Shown: piece by piece, positions 1-8,840 of the stretch | Numbering within the stretch: position 1 is the first letter of the stretch | Layout: each line of letters begins with the position of its first letter | From: an uncultured Eubacterium sp. | GTDB lineage: Bacteria; Bacillota; Clostridia; Lachnospirales; Lachnospiraceae | Direction of reading: 5' to 3' | Assembly: GCA_910580075.1 (NCBI GenBank) | Contig: CAJTVR010000020.1 | Coordinates: forward strand, 11,746 to 49,095 | Length of the DNA: 37,350 nucleotides | The notes under the pieces: model-generated | What the model saw: the letters and a program-made list of their open reading frames with translations, nothing else | Databases searched by the model: none | What the model was told of the DNA's origin: nothing | Program-made: the position numbers and the translations under genes

Positions 1-332
1 GTATGTCTTTTTTAGGACATATTGAACGCGGGACGAGAATTATGAGCATGGAGACTTTTGTGAATATCTGTTCGGCGCTGGATGCCGGGGCGGATGAACT
101 GCTCTGGGGTATAGCAAATCCTTCAGATGCTTTACTGGATATGTGGAATCTGCCTGAGAAAAAGAAGGTTAGAGATAAGGAAAAGGATAAAGACAAGAAT
201 AAGGATAAAAGAAACCGACTTGAAAATCAGGCTGGCAAGGCTGGGTCAAAGGATGACGGAAAGAAAACTGACAGTTATGCGATGTACGTAAAGATTATGA
301 AGTCGGTAGCGGAGATTATGAATGAGGCGTGA
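1..332 (+). CDS. XRE-family (helix-turn-helix) regulator, C-terminal part, cut by window edge
   Basis: The reading frame is open at the left edge, so the true start lies outside the window. The visible beginning (SFLGHIERGTRIMSMETF) matches the recognition helix and following helix of Cro/C1-type HTH domains, where the pattern S.S.LGHIERG..K.S..T is usual. After the HTH (about 40 residues visible) comes a low-complexity Lys/Asp/Asn-rich stretch (roughly residues 50-90) and a short C-terminal helix. It lies just upstream of, and on the same strand as, the polysaccharide locus, so it may regulate that locus, but this is inference from position. Much of the DNA-binding domain is outside the window, so the call rests on the second half of the HTH motif. 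Confidence 0.75.
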   Translation, partial: MSFLGHIERGTRIMSMETFVNICSALDAGADELLWGIANPSDALLDMWNLPEKKKVRDKEKDKDKNKDKRNRLENQAGKAGSKDDGKKTDSYAMYVKIMKSVAEIMNEA

Positions 333-430
333 AGTCATATGCTTACAATGCGGACAGGTACTGCAGATAGAAATTTTTGGAAAGAACTATAGGGGGCAAA
401 ACTGATTTGAATGAAGGGATATATAACTGT

Positions 431-1843
431 ATGGAAAAACAGGATTTTTGGAAACGAACGCAGGATACAGAAATCGACTTAGCAGATCTGATGAAAAGAA
501 TTTGCAGGCAGTGGAAACAGATTCTTTTATGTGCAGCCGCAGCCGCGCTTATATTAGGCGTGTATGGCTGGATGAAAGACAGTGCAGATCCGGATACACT
601 GCCAGGCACTGCAAAAGAAACTGAACTGACGGAAGAAGAAGAGCAAAAGATTGAATATGCTGTTTCACTAAAAAATGAAATCACGGGTCTGGAAAAGTAT
701 CTGGAAGATTCTATACTTATGCATCTTGACCCTTATCATAAAAACAGAGTAATTATGCTTTACTGCATTGATCAGGCAGGAAAGCGGGAGCTGGAGAAAA
801 TTACTGAAAGTTATTTGAATTTTGCTGCAAATGGAGGAGCAGCAAATAAACTGAATCAGTCTTTTGGGTGGCAGACTGATAAAACCTATCTGGCAGAATT
901 GATATCGGTATATCAGAAAACAAACAGTTCCCCTAATCAGGCGGTGTTTGATTATCAGAAGGAAGACAGTCTGCTTTTAAAATCACTTTTCTACATAGAG
1001 GTAATTGGAAGGGATGCAGAAGAAGCAAAAAAACTTGCCCTGGATATACAGAAAGTGTTAGAAGAGTATTCTGTAAAAGAGCAGCTGGCAGGAAGCCACA
1101 GGCTGACACTATTAAATAGTGTTGAAAATGTTACAGCAGACAGCGGGCTTCAGTCTCTGCAGCACGAGAAATGGGCACAGCTTTCTTCGATCAGAGCAAG
1201 TTTAAAAGCGATGACAGATACGTTTCGCGAAGCACAGATGGCGGTATATCAGCAGGCAGCCGGTTTGGAACATGAAATGGAGAATGCTAAAGAAGGATCA
1301 TCTGTCTATAAGTACATTTTTTGGGGAATTTTAGGAGGCGCTTTTGGTTACTGCAGCATTTTTTTATGCTGGTATCTGTTTAGTGATTCAGTAAAAAGTA
1401 TACAGGAAATGAAAGATCAGTACACGATTCCGGTTTATGGGAAAATATCTCAGGCGGAAAAAAGAGTCAGAAAAAGATCTGGCGGTAAGAACCATACCAG
1501 CGAACAGGAAATAATGCTGGTAACCAGCCGCATCAGGCTTGAATGTAAAAAACAAGGCATGATAAGGCTTTATGCAGCATCGGCTTTTTCTCTTAATGAA
1601 CGGGAAAAAAGGATCCTTGATGATATCGCTGAAAAACTAAGAAGAGAAGGAATCAGTATGACATCAGCTGACAATATCATGTCAGATACTGTTAAATGGG
1701 AGGAATTGGTGCAGGCCGGCTGTGTTTTGATGATATGCAGATTAGGAACAACAACACATAGAATGATTGATGATGCAATGCATTTTTGTAATACAAACAG
1801 CATTGCTGTAACAGGTACGGTTGTATTTTCCGCTAACAAATAA
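431..1843 (+). CDS. Wzz-like polysaccharide chain-length determinant / co-polymerase
   Basis: A 470-residue protein with a membrane segment near the N terminus (about 31-48, after a charged segment) and a second one at about 293-316, separated by a long helical, charged external region. This is the topology of Wzz/PCP proteins, which set polymer length during Wzy-dependent polysaccharide assembly. About 150 cytoplasmic residues follow the second segment. No Walker A motif or tyrosine cluster is seen there, so it is not a fused BY-kinase, although that tail may be a degenerate or partner-binding domain. The frame extends upstream to a TTG at 377, but the ATG at 431 has a Shine-Dalgarno-like GAAGGGA about 12 bases before it and is preferred. 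As the first gene of the locus it fits a regulatory/assembly role. The family call is by architecture more than by motif. Confidence 0.7.
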   Translation: MEKQDFWKRTQDTEIDLADLMKRICRQWKQILLCAAAAALILGVYGWMKDSADPDTLPGTAKETELTEEEEQKIEYAVSLKNEITGLEKYLEDSILMHLDPYHKNRVIMLYCIDQAGKRELEKITESYLNFAANGGAANKLNQSFGWQTDKTYLAELISVYQKTNSSPNQAVFDYQKEDSLLLKSLFYIEVIGRDAEEAKKLALDIQKVLEEYSVKEQLAGSHRLTLLNSVENVTADSGLQSLQHEKWAQLSSIRASLKAMTDTFREAQMAVYQQAAGLEHEMENAKEGSSVYKYIFWGILGGAFGYCSIFLCWYLFSDSVKSIQEMKDQYTIPVYGKISQAEKRVRKRSGGKNHTSEQEIMLVTSRIRLECKKQGMIRLYAASAFSLNEREKRILDDIAEKLRREGISMTSADNIMSDTVKWEELVQAGCVLMICRLGTTTHRMIDDAMHFCNTNSIAVTGTVVFSANK

Positions 1844-1851
1844 AACTGGAA

Positions 1852-1882
1852 CTGCTATAAGAGTCTGAAGGCTGTATAGCAG
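1852..1882. other. 8-bp perfect inverted repeat in the wzz-GT2 gap
   Basis: CTGCTATA at 1852-1859 and TATAGCAG at 1875-1882 form a perfect 8-bp stem with a 15-base loop just after the wzz-like stop codon. No U-run follows, so it is not a standard intrinsic terminator. It may be an mRNA processing or stability hairpin between the first and second genes of the locus. The remaining gap to 2012 shows no clear gene. Confidence 0.35.
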
Positions 1883-2012
1883 GAAAGGGGTCATAAACAG
1901 ACTATATAAAATAACGCCTGGAGATTGAAAATAGCTGCAGGATGGCGAAGCCTGTCCTTTTCAGGGTCAGTGCAGCAGTAAAAGCAATAGAAAGAACTGG
2001 GGAATTTAGTAT

Positions 2013-2831
2013 ATGGAGAAATATAGTGTATTGATGTCGGTTTATGCAGGAGAGAAACCTGAATACCTGGATCAGAGCCTTGCAAGCATGATAAATCAGA
2101 CTGTGAAAGCAGATGAGATTGTTCTTGTGAAAGACGGCAGTCTGAATAAAGGACTTGACGAGGTAATTAAGAAATATGATGAAAGTTACCCAAAACTTTT
2201 AAAAATTGTTACACTGCCCTGCAGCCATGGCCTGGGCAATGCATTAAATCATGGACTGAAAGCAGTTCGAAATGAGATGGTTGCACGGATGGACACAGAT
2301 GATATCTCACTCCCTGACAGGTGTGAGATGCAGCTGAAAGCTTTTGAAAAAAAGCCTGAATTATCCATTGTAGGGACACAGATCACGGAATTTGAAGGAC
2401 AGCCCTGCCATATTGTTCCTTCCCGTACGGTTCCAAGTTCTTATAGGAACATATTGAGATTTTCCAGAAGGAGAAGTCCTTTTAATCATCCCACAGTTAT
2501 GTTTCGCAAAAGTGCAGTAAATGAAGCAGGAGGATATAAAGCTTTTGGGCGAAAAGAAGACCTGGAACTTTTTATACGTATGCTTTATGAAGGCTATAAA
2601 GCAATAAATCTTAAGAAGGCATATCTTCTTTACCGGACAAGTCCTGAAAATCTGCAGAGAAAAAAAGAATGGATCAACTGCATGGAGTACATACAGATTA
2701 TGAACAGCTTTCATAAATTGGGATGGAATGATGCAGGCGATATGCTGTTTGTGACTGCAGGGCAGCTTTTCATGTATTTTGCTCCGGACTGGCTGGCCGG
2801 CAGTCTGAATAAACTGCTGCTGCGCAAATAA
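2013..2831 (+). CDS. GT2 family glycosyltransferase
   Basis: A 272-residue GT-A fold transferase. The N terminus (YSVLMSVYAGEKPEYLDQSL) is the first strand and loop of GT2 enzymes, VKDGS near residue 42 is the usual DDGS nucleotide-binding site, and MDTDD near residues 93-97 is the metal/nucleotide-binding DxD. A further GRKEDLELFIRM segment matches the downstream catalytic ED region. No membrane segment is evident, so it probably acts at the inner face of the membrane and adds one sugar to the lipid-linked repeat unit. Donor and acceptor cannot be read from sequence. The next gene starts 20 bases downstream, consistent with one transcript. Confidence 0.85.
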   Translation: MEKYSVLMSVYAGEKPEYLDQSLASMINQTVKADEIVLVKDGSLNKGLDEVIKKYDESYPKLLKIVTLPCSHGLGNALNHGLKAVRNEMVARMDTDDISLPDRCEMQLKAFEKKPELSIVGTQITEFEGQPCHIVPSRTVPSSYRNILRFSRRRSPFNHPTVMFRKSAVNEAGGYKAFGRKEDLELFIRMLYEGYKAINLKKAYLLYRTSPENLQRKKEWINCMEYIQIMNSFHKLGWNDAGDMLFVTAGQLFMYFAPDWLAGSLNKLLLRK

Positions 2832-2851
2832 CTGGAAGGTAGAAGAAACAT

Positions 2852-3733
2852 ATGAAAAAAGCGGTTATTCTGTTTATACATATGGATGCAGAATATTGTA
2901 ACAGGTTTATCAAACAGCTGCTAAAGGATGGTACGACAGAAATATTTGTTCATGTGAATGCCAGAGCAGAGCATTTGAAGGAAAAAATGATAAAGCTGGA
3001 TCGTGTTCATATGATTAAAAATAATGTCAGCATAGACTGGGGCGGTTATGGCCTGTTACTTGCGATTATACAGTCCTGGAAAGAAGTATTAGATTATGGA
3101 AATTATAATTATATTATTTTATGTTCCGGACAGGATATTCTATTAAAAACAGGTTTAGATGAATTTCTGAAGAATCATCCGAAGAGAATTTTTATAGATT
3201 CCTATGAAGATGACAGAAACAGGAGGGTATTTTTTCTGAACCGGTGGCCTTCTGTTTATATGCGTAATATTGAACATAAATATAATATAATTAGAATGAT
3301 AAGGCGTCTGAGAATAGAACTTATCAAACATGGATTTAGTTTTTGGAAAAGAAAAGTTCCGTTTTGCACCGATGACATGATTTTTTATAAGAATTATTTC
3401 TGGTCAGACATTCCTTCCGAAGCAGTTCAGTGGATTATAAACTACATTGCAGAATATCCTGATTATCTGGAGGTTTTCAAGGGGCCTGATGCCGAAGAAG
3501 GATTCATTGTTACTACGCTGATGCGGTCGCCTTATAAAGCATGGATAAAATACCGTAATGGAACATCCAGTTCACTGACATTTATTAAACCGTATCGTAA
3601 TAATCATCCGCAAATATTAGATACAGAAGATATACAGGCAGCTGAAGATTCGGGAATGTTTTTTGCAAGAAAAATACATACTGTGAAAAGCGCAGAATTT
3701 ATAGAGTATTTTTATAAAGATAAAAAAGATTGA
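2852..3733 (+). CDS. GT14-like (core-2/I-branching type) glycosyltransferase
   Basis: A 293-residue protein resembling the core-2/I-branching beta-1,6-N-acetylglucosaminyltransferase family (GT14). Its N terminus (AVILFIHMDAEYCNRFI) corresponds to the family opening A.LI..H. The segment SIDWGGYGLLLAI near residues 60-72 matches the conserved WGG(Y/F)S motif, and ILCSGQDILLKT near residue 90 matches the LSGQD.PL motif. The C-terminal part (CTDDMIFYK, EGFIVTTLM) aligns with the acceptor region. In animals this family makes branches on mucin glycans; in bacteria it occurs in surface-polysaccharide loci with largely unproven specificity. The neighbours are other transferases. The family call is fairly secure; the sugar is unknown. 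Confidence 0.75.
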   Translation: MKKAVILFIHMDAEYCNRFIKQLLKDGTTEIFVHVNARAEHLKEKMIKLDRVHMIKNNVSIDWGGYGLLLAIIQSWKEVLDYGNYNYIILCSGQDILLKTGLDEFLKNHPKRIFIDSYEDDRNRRVFFLNRWPSVYMRNIEHKYNIIRMIRRLRIELIKHGFSFWKRKVPFCTDDMIFYKNYFWSDIPSEAVQWIINYIAEYPDYLEVFKGPDAEEGFIVTTLMRSPYKAWIKYRNGTSSSLTFIKPYRNNHPQILDTEDIQAAEDSGMFFARKIHTVKSAEFIEYFYKDKKD

Positions 3734-3743
3734 AGGAGAGTTT

Positions 3744-4883
3744 ATGAAGATGCAAGACAGAAGCAGATCTAGAAGATTTGGCATTTTACACGTATGCTCT
3801 GTCAGATACTGTCAGGGAGACGGTATGGTCAATATTATTCCAGAACATGTGAAACAACAGGCAAAGTATGCAGATACAGTGCTGATCAATCTGCAGGACA
3901 AAAAATTCGAGACAGGCCTGATTCCCTCCTTTAATTATGAAGATTATAAAAACATAGGTTTCAGCCGGCTTTTGCATGGATTTGTGCCTGATTTAGCTGT
4001 GATACATGGGATATACCAGCCTGATTTAATCATATTCTGGCAAAAGCATATTAGAAATAAGATGCCTTATGTGGTAATTCCTCATGGTGCTATGACATTT
4101 GGACTGCAGAGAAAAGGCTTTTTGAAAAAGCAGGTATTTAATCTGCTGTTTTCATTCAAAATGAGCAGAAATAGTCTGGGCGTACAGTTTTTATCACAGG
4201 ATGAGAAAAAACATTCACTACATCTTTTTTATAAAAGATGTTTTGTACAGCCAAACGGATTATGTTTACCTGCAGTGCATAAAGAATTTAGCGGTCACTG
4301 TCACAAAGACGAGATTAAAATACTGTATATCGGAAGATATGATCTATATCATAAAGGACTGGATCTTCTGTTAAAGGCATGTTATCAGGAAAGATTATAT
4401 ATGCGGTCTCACAAAATATATCTGGATTTGTACGGAGAGCATAAAAATAGTGATATAAAAATATTATCCAGATTTGTAAAACGGAAAAAGATAGATGATA
4501 TTGTGAGACTGCATCAAGGAGTATATGAGAAGGCGAAAGAAGAAAAGATACTGGAAAGTGATTATTTCATACATACTTCCAGGCTGGAAGGGATGCCTTT
4601 AAGCATTACAGAAGCGTTTGCTTACGGGCTGCCGGTTTTAGTCACAGACGGCACAAATGCAGCATGCATTGTAACAAAATACAGAAATGGTTTTTGCGCA
4701 GAAACAAGTGTCAGGGGTATCCGGGAACTTTTGCATTTAGCGGTTAATCATAAAGGCCGGCTGCACGTAATGTCAGATCGTTCGCTGGAATGTTCAAAAC
4801 AGTATGACTGGGATATTGTTTCAAAAGAAACCGTCTATACATATAGAAAGTTAATTACACGTTTAAAAAAGGGAATCATATGA
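3744..4883 (+). CDS. GT4 family glycosyltransferase
   Basis: A 379-residue GT-B fold enzyme. The C-terminal nucleotide-sugar domain is clear: LYIGRYDLYHKGLDLLL near residue 195 (the G.L...KG.D.L signature) and EGMPLSITEAFAYGLPVL near residue 284, containing the EX7E motif of retaining GT4 transferases. The N-terminal domain contains VVIPHGAMTFG, typical of GT4 acceptor-domain strands. The start at 3744 follows GAAGGAG. Its stop overlaps the next start by 4 bp (ATGA), indicating translational coupling to the EpsG-like gene. It probably transfers one sugar to the undecaprenyl-linked intermediate; donor unknown. Confidence 0.88.
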   Translation: MKMQDRSRSRRFGILHVCSVRYCQGDGMVNIIPEHVKQQAKYADTVLINLQDKKFETGLIPSFNYEDYKNIGFSRLLHGFVPDLAVIHGIYQPDLIIFWQKHIRNKMPYVVIPHGAMTFGLQRKGFLKKQVFNLLFSFKMSRNSLGVQFLSQDEKKHSLHLFYKRCFVQPNGLCLPAVHKEFSGHCHKDEIKILYIGRYDLYHKGLDLLLKACYQERLYMRSHKIYLDLYGEHKNSDIKILSRFVKRKKIDDIVRLHQGVYEKAKEEKILESDYFIHTSRLEGMPLSITEAFAYGLPVLVTDGTNAACIVTKYRNGFCAETSVRGIRELLHLAVNHKGRLHVMSDRSLECSKQYDWDIVSKETVYTYRKLITRLKKGII

Positions 4884-5995
4884 TTTATTTTTTACTTGTT
4901 TTTATCGCAGGATGCTTTGTGCTAAAAGGTTCCGGGAGGCTTGCAAGAGACAGCCGTTATACGTTGGATCAGAATAGAAAATCCTGCTATCGTTTCTCTT
5001 GTGAAAAGCTGGCAGTATTTCTGGTGCTTTTGCTGATGTGTTTTTTAACTGCATTTCGAGGTGAAACAGTGGGAAATGATACTGCAGTGTATCTGGGATG
5101 GTTTCGCAGAATCGCAGATGGATCCATTCATGTATTCGGGGATTCCTATATGGAAAAAGGGTTTTTATCATATCTTTTTATCATTGCGAATTTTCTTGGT
5201 ACATATCCGCAGATCATGCTGATTGTATCAGCGGCTGTATGTTATGTATTCATAGGACACTATATTTTTGACTATTCAAAAAATTATTATTTGTCCCTCT
5301 GCCTTGTACTGTGCTTTTTGTTTTCTGTATTTACAAATGAACTCAGGCAGGGAATGGCCGCGGTTATAGGCGTTTACGGATACTCGCTGTTAAAAGGGAA
5401 GAAATATGGGAAAAGTGCGCTTGTGATTTTACTGGCAGCCTCTTTTCATATATCAGCGCTGGTTTTATTTGTTTTATTTCTGCATCGGTACTTTCCAAGA
5501 GATTATATCAAAATTTTTATAATGAATACAGTTTTATGCGTGCTGTCTTTCGGGATGCTGTTTAATCATCTTCTGGTACGTCTGTTCCCGCGTTTTCGTA
5601 TCTATTTTGAATCAGAAAGAGCAGGAAATGGAAGACTTGCATTGTCTGTAGAAATAGCCTTCAGTTATATTCTGCTGTATTTTGCACATAGGGCATATAG
5701 AAAGAATAAGAAGGCACACAGTCTGGAACTGGCTGTATTTGAACTGTATGCCATTTTTTTTATTCTGGCTTTAAATATGTCCCTGATCAACCGGGTTACT
5801 TATTTCTTTTCGGCTGTATTAATTGCTGAGATGCCCAATATGCTGGCACAGTCTGATATGAAACATAAATTTAAAATCAGCATACTGCTTTTTGGAGCAT
5901 TATTAGGGTGGTTTCTTGTAGTACTTTTGTTCAGGCAGTCATGGAATCATTTAATTCCATACGAATTTTGGACAAGCAATGTTTTGTATCGGTGA
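4880..5995 (+). CDS. EpsG-family / Wzy-type polysaccharide polymerase
   Basis: A 371-residue protein with many hydrophobic helices. The early segment LTAFRGETVGNDTAVYLGWF followed by MEKGFLSYLF is characteristic of the EpsG family (the G.DT..Y...F and E.G...L blocks), membrane proteins considered equivalent to Wzy repeat-unit polymerases. FTNELRQGMAAVIG (near residue 155) matches the conserved R(Q/L) segment of the same family. It overlaps the preceding GT4 gene by 4 bp. It acts in the membrane, joining exported repeat units, and would work with the Wzz-like protein encoded upstream. The only exporter candidate in this locus is the ABC protein at 15.0 kb, not a Wzx. Confidence 0.8.
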   Translation: MIYFLLVFIAGCFVLKGSGRLARDSRYTLDQNRKSCYRFSCEKLAVFLVLLLMCFLTAFRGETVGNDTAVYLGWFRRIADGSIHVFGDSYMEKGFLSYLFIIANFLGTYPQIMLIVSAAVCYVFIGHYIFDYSKNYYLSLCLVLCFLFSVFTNELRQGMAAVIGVYGYSLLKGKKYGKSALVILLAASFHISALVLFVLFLHRYFPRDYIKIFIMNTVLCVLSFGMLFNHLLVRLFPRFRIYFESERAGNGRLALSVEIAFSYILLYFAHRAYRKNKKAHSLELAVFELYAIFFILALNMSLINRVTYFFSAVLIAEMPNMLAQSDMKHKFKISILLFGALLGWFLVVLLFRQSWNHLIPYEFWTSNVLYR

Positions 5996-6000
5996 AATAA

Positions 6001-6972
6001 ATGGAAGAGATTAAAATATCAGTTATTATTCCAGTATATAATGTAATGCCATATTTAAAACCATGTGTAAATTCAATTTTAAATCAGAAATACAGAAATT
6101 TAGAAATTATTTTAATTGATGACGGATCTACAGATGGAAGCGGGAATGTCTGCGATGAATATGAAAGGAATGACAGCAGAATCACAGTCATTCATAAACG
6201 TAATGGCGGACTTTCTGATGCCAGAAATGCAGGGCTGGATCTGGCCTGTGGTGAATATATTTCTTTTATTGACAGCGATGACTGGCTGAGTCTGGATGCT
6301 TATGAGGTTTTATATAAGCGGATAAAAAGATATCATGCAGATATTATATGCTTTGGGATGATTGAATTATACGAAAAAAGTGAAAAAGCACTGTACCTGC
6401 CGCGGGTATCCGGTTATATGGATACACAGGAAGCGCTGAAAAAGCTGATGACCGGTAATGAATGCGGGCCTTCTGTATGTAATAAAATTTTCAAAAGGTC
6501 AGTATTTGAAAAAATCCGCTTTCCAAAAGGAAAAATATCTGAGGATATAGCGGTGACGTACCGGCTGTTTGATCACGCAGGACGCATTGACTTTGCGGCT
6601 GAATGCTTTTATTACTACCGTCATAGAAAAAACAGCATTACTACAGCAGCTTACAGCATGGAGCATCTTGTTATAGCAGACTATGCAAAAGAAATGATTC
6701 AGTATATGAAACATGTACATCCGGATCTTGTCAGTTATGCAAGAATTTATTATGCCAATATTCTGATCAATGTATGCTCAAGAATGTCAGTATTAAAAAA
6801 AGAAGAAAAGAAAACATTCGCTGACGAAATGAAAAAATATAAAAAGGAATTAATAAAATACAGATGCTTTTTAAAAACGCCAGAAGAAAGGATGAAGTAT
6901 ATTTTAGTATTAACAAATCTTTACGGAATCATATTGAAACTGATTACGAAAGTAAAACGGGGAAATTTTTAA
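6001..6972 (+). CDS. GT2 family glycosyltransferase
   Basis: A 323-residue GT-A enzyme with textbook GT2 motifs: KISVIIPVYNVMPYLKPCV at the N terminus, IDDGSTDGSG near residue 40, NGGLSDARNAGLD near residue 70, and IDSDDWL near residue 90 (DxD). GPSVCNKIFKRSVFEKIRFP and the following SEDIAV segment supply the ED motif of the acceptor region. The C-terminal 60 residues are Lys-rich and may contact the membrane. It sits 5 bases after the polymerase gene. It is similar in its N-terminal half to the next gene, so the two may be ancient duplicates with different acceptors. Confidence 0.9.
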   Translation: MEEIKISVIIPVYNVMPYLKPCVNSILNQKYRNLEIILIDDGSTDGSGNVCDEYERNDSRITVIHKRNGGLSDARNAGLDLACGEYISFIDSDDWLSLDAYEVLYKRIKRYHADIICFGMIELYEKSEKALYLPRVSGYMDTQEALKKLMTGNECGPSVCNKIFKRSVFEKIRFPKGKISEDIAVTYRLFDHAGRIDFAAECFYYYRHRKNSITTAAYSMEHLVIADYAKEMIQYMKHVHPDLVSYARIYYANILINVCSRMSVLKKEEKKTFADEMKKYKKELIKYRCFLKTPEERMKYILVLTNLYGIILKLITKVKRGNF

Positions 6973-6988
6973 AAGAACGGAGGCAGTT

Positions 6989-8113
6989 ATGATGTCATAC
7001 GAGATATCTATTGTAATACCTGTATATAATGCGGGCAGTTATCTTAGCATTTGTATAGACAGTATTCTTCGGCAGACATACAGAAACTTTGAGCTGATAT
7101 TGGTAGATGACGGCTCCACAGATGATTCGGGAAACATATGCGACAGGTACGGAATCAAAGATGACAGGGTTACTGTGATACATCAGAATAATAAAGGACA
7201 GGTAGGCGCGCAAAAAACAGGATGCACAAAGGCAGCCGGCAGATACATTTTATGTGCAGATGCTGATGATTTTATGGAACATGGACTGCTGGAAAAAATA
7301 GTATCCGCTGTACAGGAAAACGGGGCAGATCTTATAACATGGGGCTATCGGAGCGTTGATACAAAAGGATATTTATTAGATGAACATCTGAATAATTGTA
7401 AAAGCGGATATTATACCGGCTCAAAATTGAATCTGATCAGGCATAAAATCTTATATGACGGCAGCTGCAGAGGGATGAATATAGGCGCGCTTATATTTAG
7501 TCCGTGGACAAAACTAGTGAAAAGGGAACTTTTCTGCGAATGTCTGGAAATGTGTTCTGATAAGATTGTTCAGGGCGAAGACGTTATGATGCTTCTTTTG
7601 ATGATTCAAAGATGTGGTTCTTTGCAGGTCATTGATGAAACGGGCTACTGTTATCGGGAAAACCAGGAATCTGTTATGCATCATACATCACTAAAGGACG
7701 CTAAACGCCAGAGAATTTTAATGAGGGAGCTGCTAAAACATCAGACAGACTGCTCAGGAAATGATTACAGTAATCAGATTTATGTATTTTTGCTGTACCG
7801 GGCACTGGACATTATTTTTAAATATTGTGCGGATAAAGGCTATAGAGAATATAAGCATCTGATCAGGCAGATGAACAGATACGGGCTGTTTGGGTATGTA
7901 AAAAATACAAAAATAAGGAAAGCATCCATAAAAAATAAAATTGTACTGTGGACGGTGCAGAACCGAAACTGGAGGCTTTTGTATGTCATACATAGAATAA
8001 ATATGGCAAGAATACAGTACGAAAGAAACTGCAAAAGGAGGCATTATGAAAGTAGTAATACTTGCAGGAGGCTATGGCACAAGAATTTCAGAAGAATCAT
8101 ATCTAAAGCCTAA
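6989..8113 (+). CDS. GT2 family glycosyltransferase with C terminus overlapping rfbF
   Basis: A 374-residue GT2 enzyme: EISIVIPVYNAGSYLSICID, VDDGSTDDSGN near residue 40, and ADADDFM near residue 90, with VQGEDVMMLL further on as the ED motif. The start follows GGAGG. The last 22 residues are read in another frame through the first 68 bases of rfbF, including the rfbF ribosome binding site. This long overlap is unlike the 4-bp overlaps elsewhere in the locus and coincides with the left border of the dideoxy-sugar cassette. The basic tail may therefore be an accident of cassette joining. Function otherwise as for other GT2 enzymes; sugar unknown. Confidence 0.87.
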   Translation: MMSYEISIVIPVYNAGSYLSICIDSILRQTYRNFELILVDDGSTDDSGNICDRYGIKDDRVTVIHQNNKGQVGAQKTGCTKAAGRYILCADADDFMEHGLLEKIVSAVQENGADLITWGYRSVDTKGYLLDEHLNNCKSGYYTGSKLNLIRHKILYDGSCRGMNIGALIFSPWTKLVKRELFCECLEMCSDKIVQGEDVMMLLLMIQRCGSLQVIDETGYCYRENQESVMHHTSLKDAKRQRILMRELLKHQTDCSGNDYSNQIYVFLLYRALDIIFKYCADKGYREYKHLIRQMNRYGLFGYVKNTKIRKASIKNKIVLWTVQNRNWRLLYVIHRINMARIQYERNCKRRHYESSNTCRRLWHKNFRRIISKA

Positions 8114-8828
8114 ACCAATGATCGAAATAGGCGGAAAACCGATACTCTGGCATATTATGAAATCTTACTCTTATTATGGCTACTGCGATTTTATTATATG
8201 CGCAGGATATAAGCAGCATGTCATTAAAGAATGGTTTGCAGACTATTTTCTGCATCAATCAGATATTACATTTAACTTTAAAAATGGCAGCGATGAAATG
8301 ATCATACATAACCAGCATTGTGAACCATGGGAAGTAACAGTTGTTGATACCGGACTTGACACCATGACAGGCGGAAGAATACGGCGGATACAAAAATACG
8401 TAGAGAATGAAACATTTATGCTGACATACGGAGACGGAATATGCGATGCAGATCTTCAAAAATTAGAAAGGTTTCACAAGGAAAAGGGGAAAAAAGCAAC
8501 CATTACGTCGGTAACGATAAAGCAGAATAAAGGAGTTCTGGAAATATCTGATGATGATCTTGTGAAGTCTTTTCGGGAAAAAAGTGAAGATGACAAGGCA
8601 AGAATAAACGGAGGATTTATGGTTCTTGAACCGGATATTTTTCATTATATTCAGGAAGACGGAACCGTATTTGAAAAAGAACCGATGGAAAAGCTGGCAG
8701 AAGAAGGGGAACTGGCTGCATTTCGATACGATGGATTCTGGCAGTGCATGGATACCAAAAGGGAGATGGAACGGCTGGAGACGCTTATACAGAAAAAATC
8801 AGCACCCTGGATTAAATGGCAGGAATAG
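8046..8828 (+). CDS. rfbF: glucose-1-phosphate cytidylyltransferase
   Basis: A 260-residue nucleotidyltransferase. VVILAGGYGTRISEESYLKP with the following PM is the nucleotide-binding signature of RfbF/DdhA, which makes CDP-glucose from glucose-1-phosphate and CTP. GGKPILWHIM, ICAGYKQHVIKEWF, DTGLDTMTGGRI and LTYGDGICD are further family hallmarks, and the length matches (about 257). GGFMVLEP near residue 186 and the FWQCMDTKRE tail complete the domain. The ATG at 8046 has AAAGGAGG 5 bases upstream. CDP-glucose is the entry point to CDP-3,6-dideoxyhexoses, and rfbH lies directly downstream. The enzyme that normally follows (RfbG, CDP-glucose 4,6-dehydratase) is missing between them. Confidence 0.95.
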   Translation: MKVVILAGGYGTRISEESYLKPKPMIEIGGKPILWHIMKSYSYYGYCDFIICAGYKQHVIKEWFADYFLHQSDITFNFKNGSDEMIIHNQHCEPWEVTVVDTGLDTMTGGRIRRIQKYVENETFMLTYGDGICDADLQKLERFHKEKGKKATITSVTIKQNKGVLEISDDDLVKSFREKSEDDKARINGGFMVLEPDIFHYIQEDGTVFEKEPMEKLAEEGELAAFRYDGFWQCMDTKREMERLETLIQKKSAPWIKWQE

Positions 8829-8840
8829 GGAGAAGGAAAT

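Noticed and set aside
343..684. 113-residue minus-strand frame across the wzz start
   Set aside because: Antisense of the Wzz-like gene; low-complexity Ser/Ala content typical of shadow frames.
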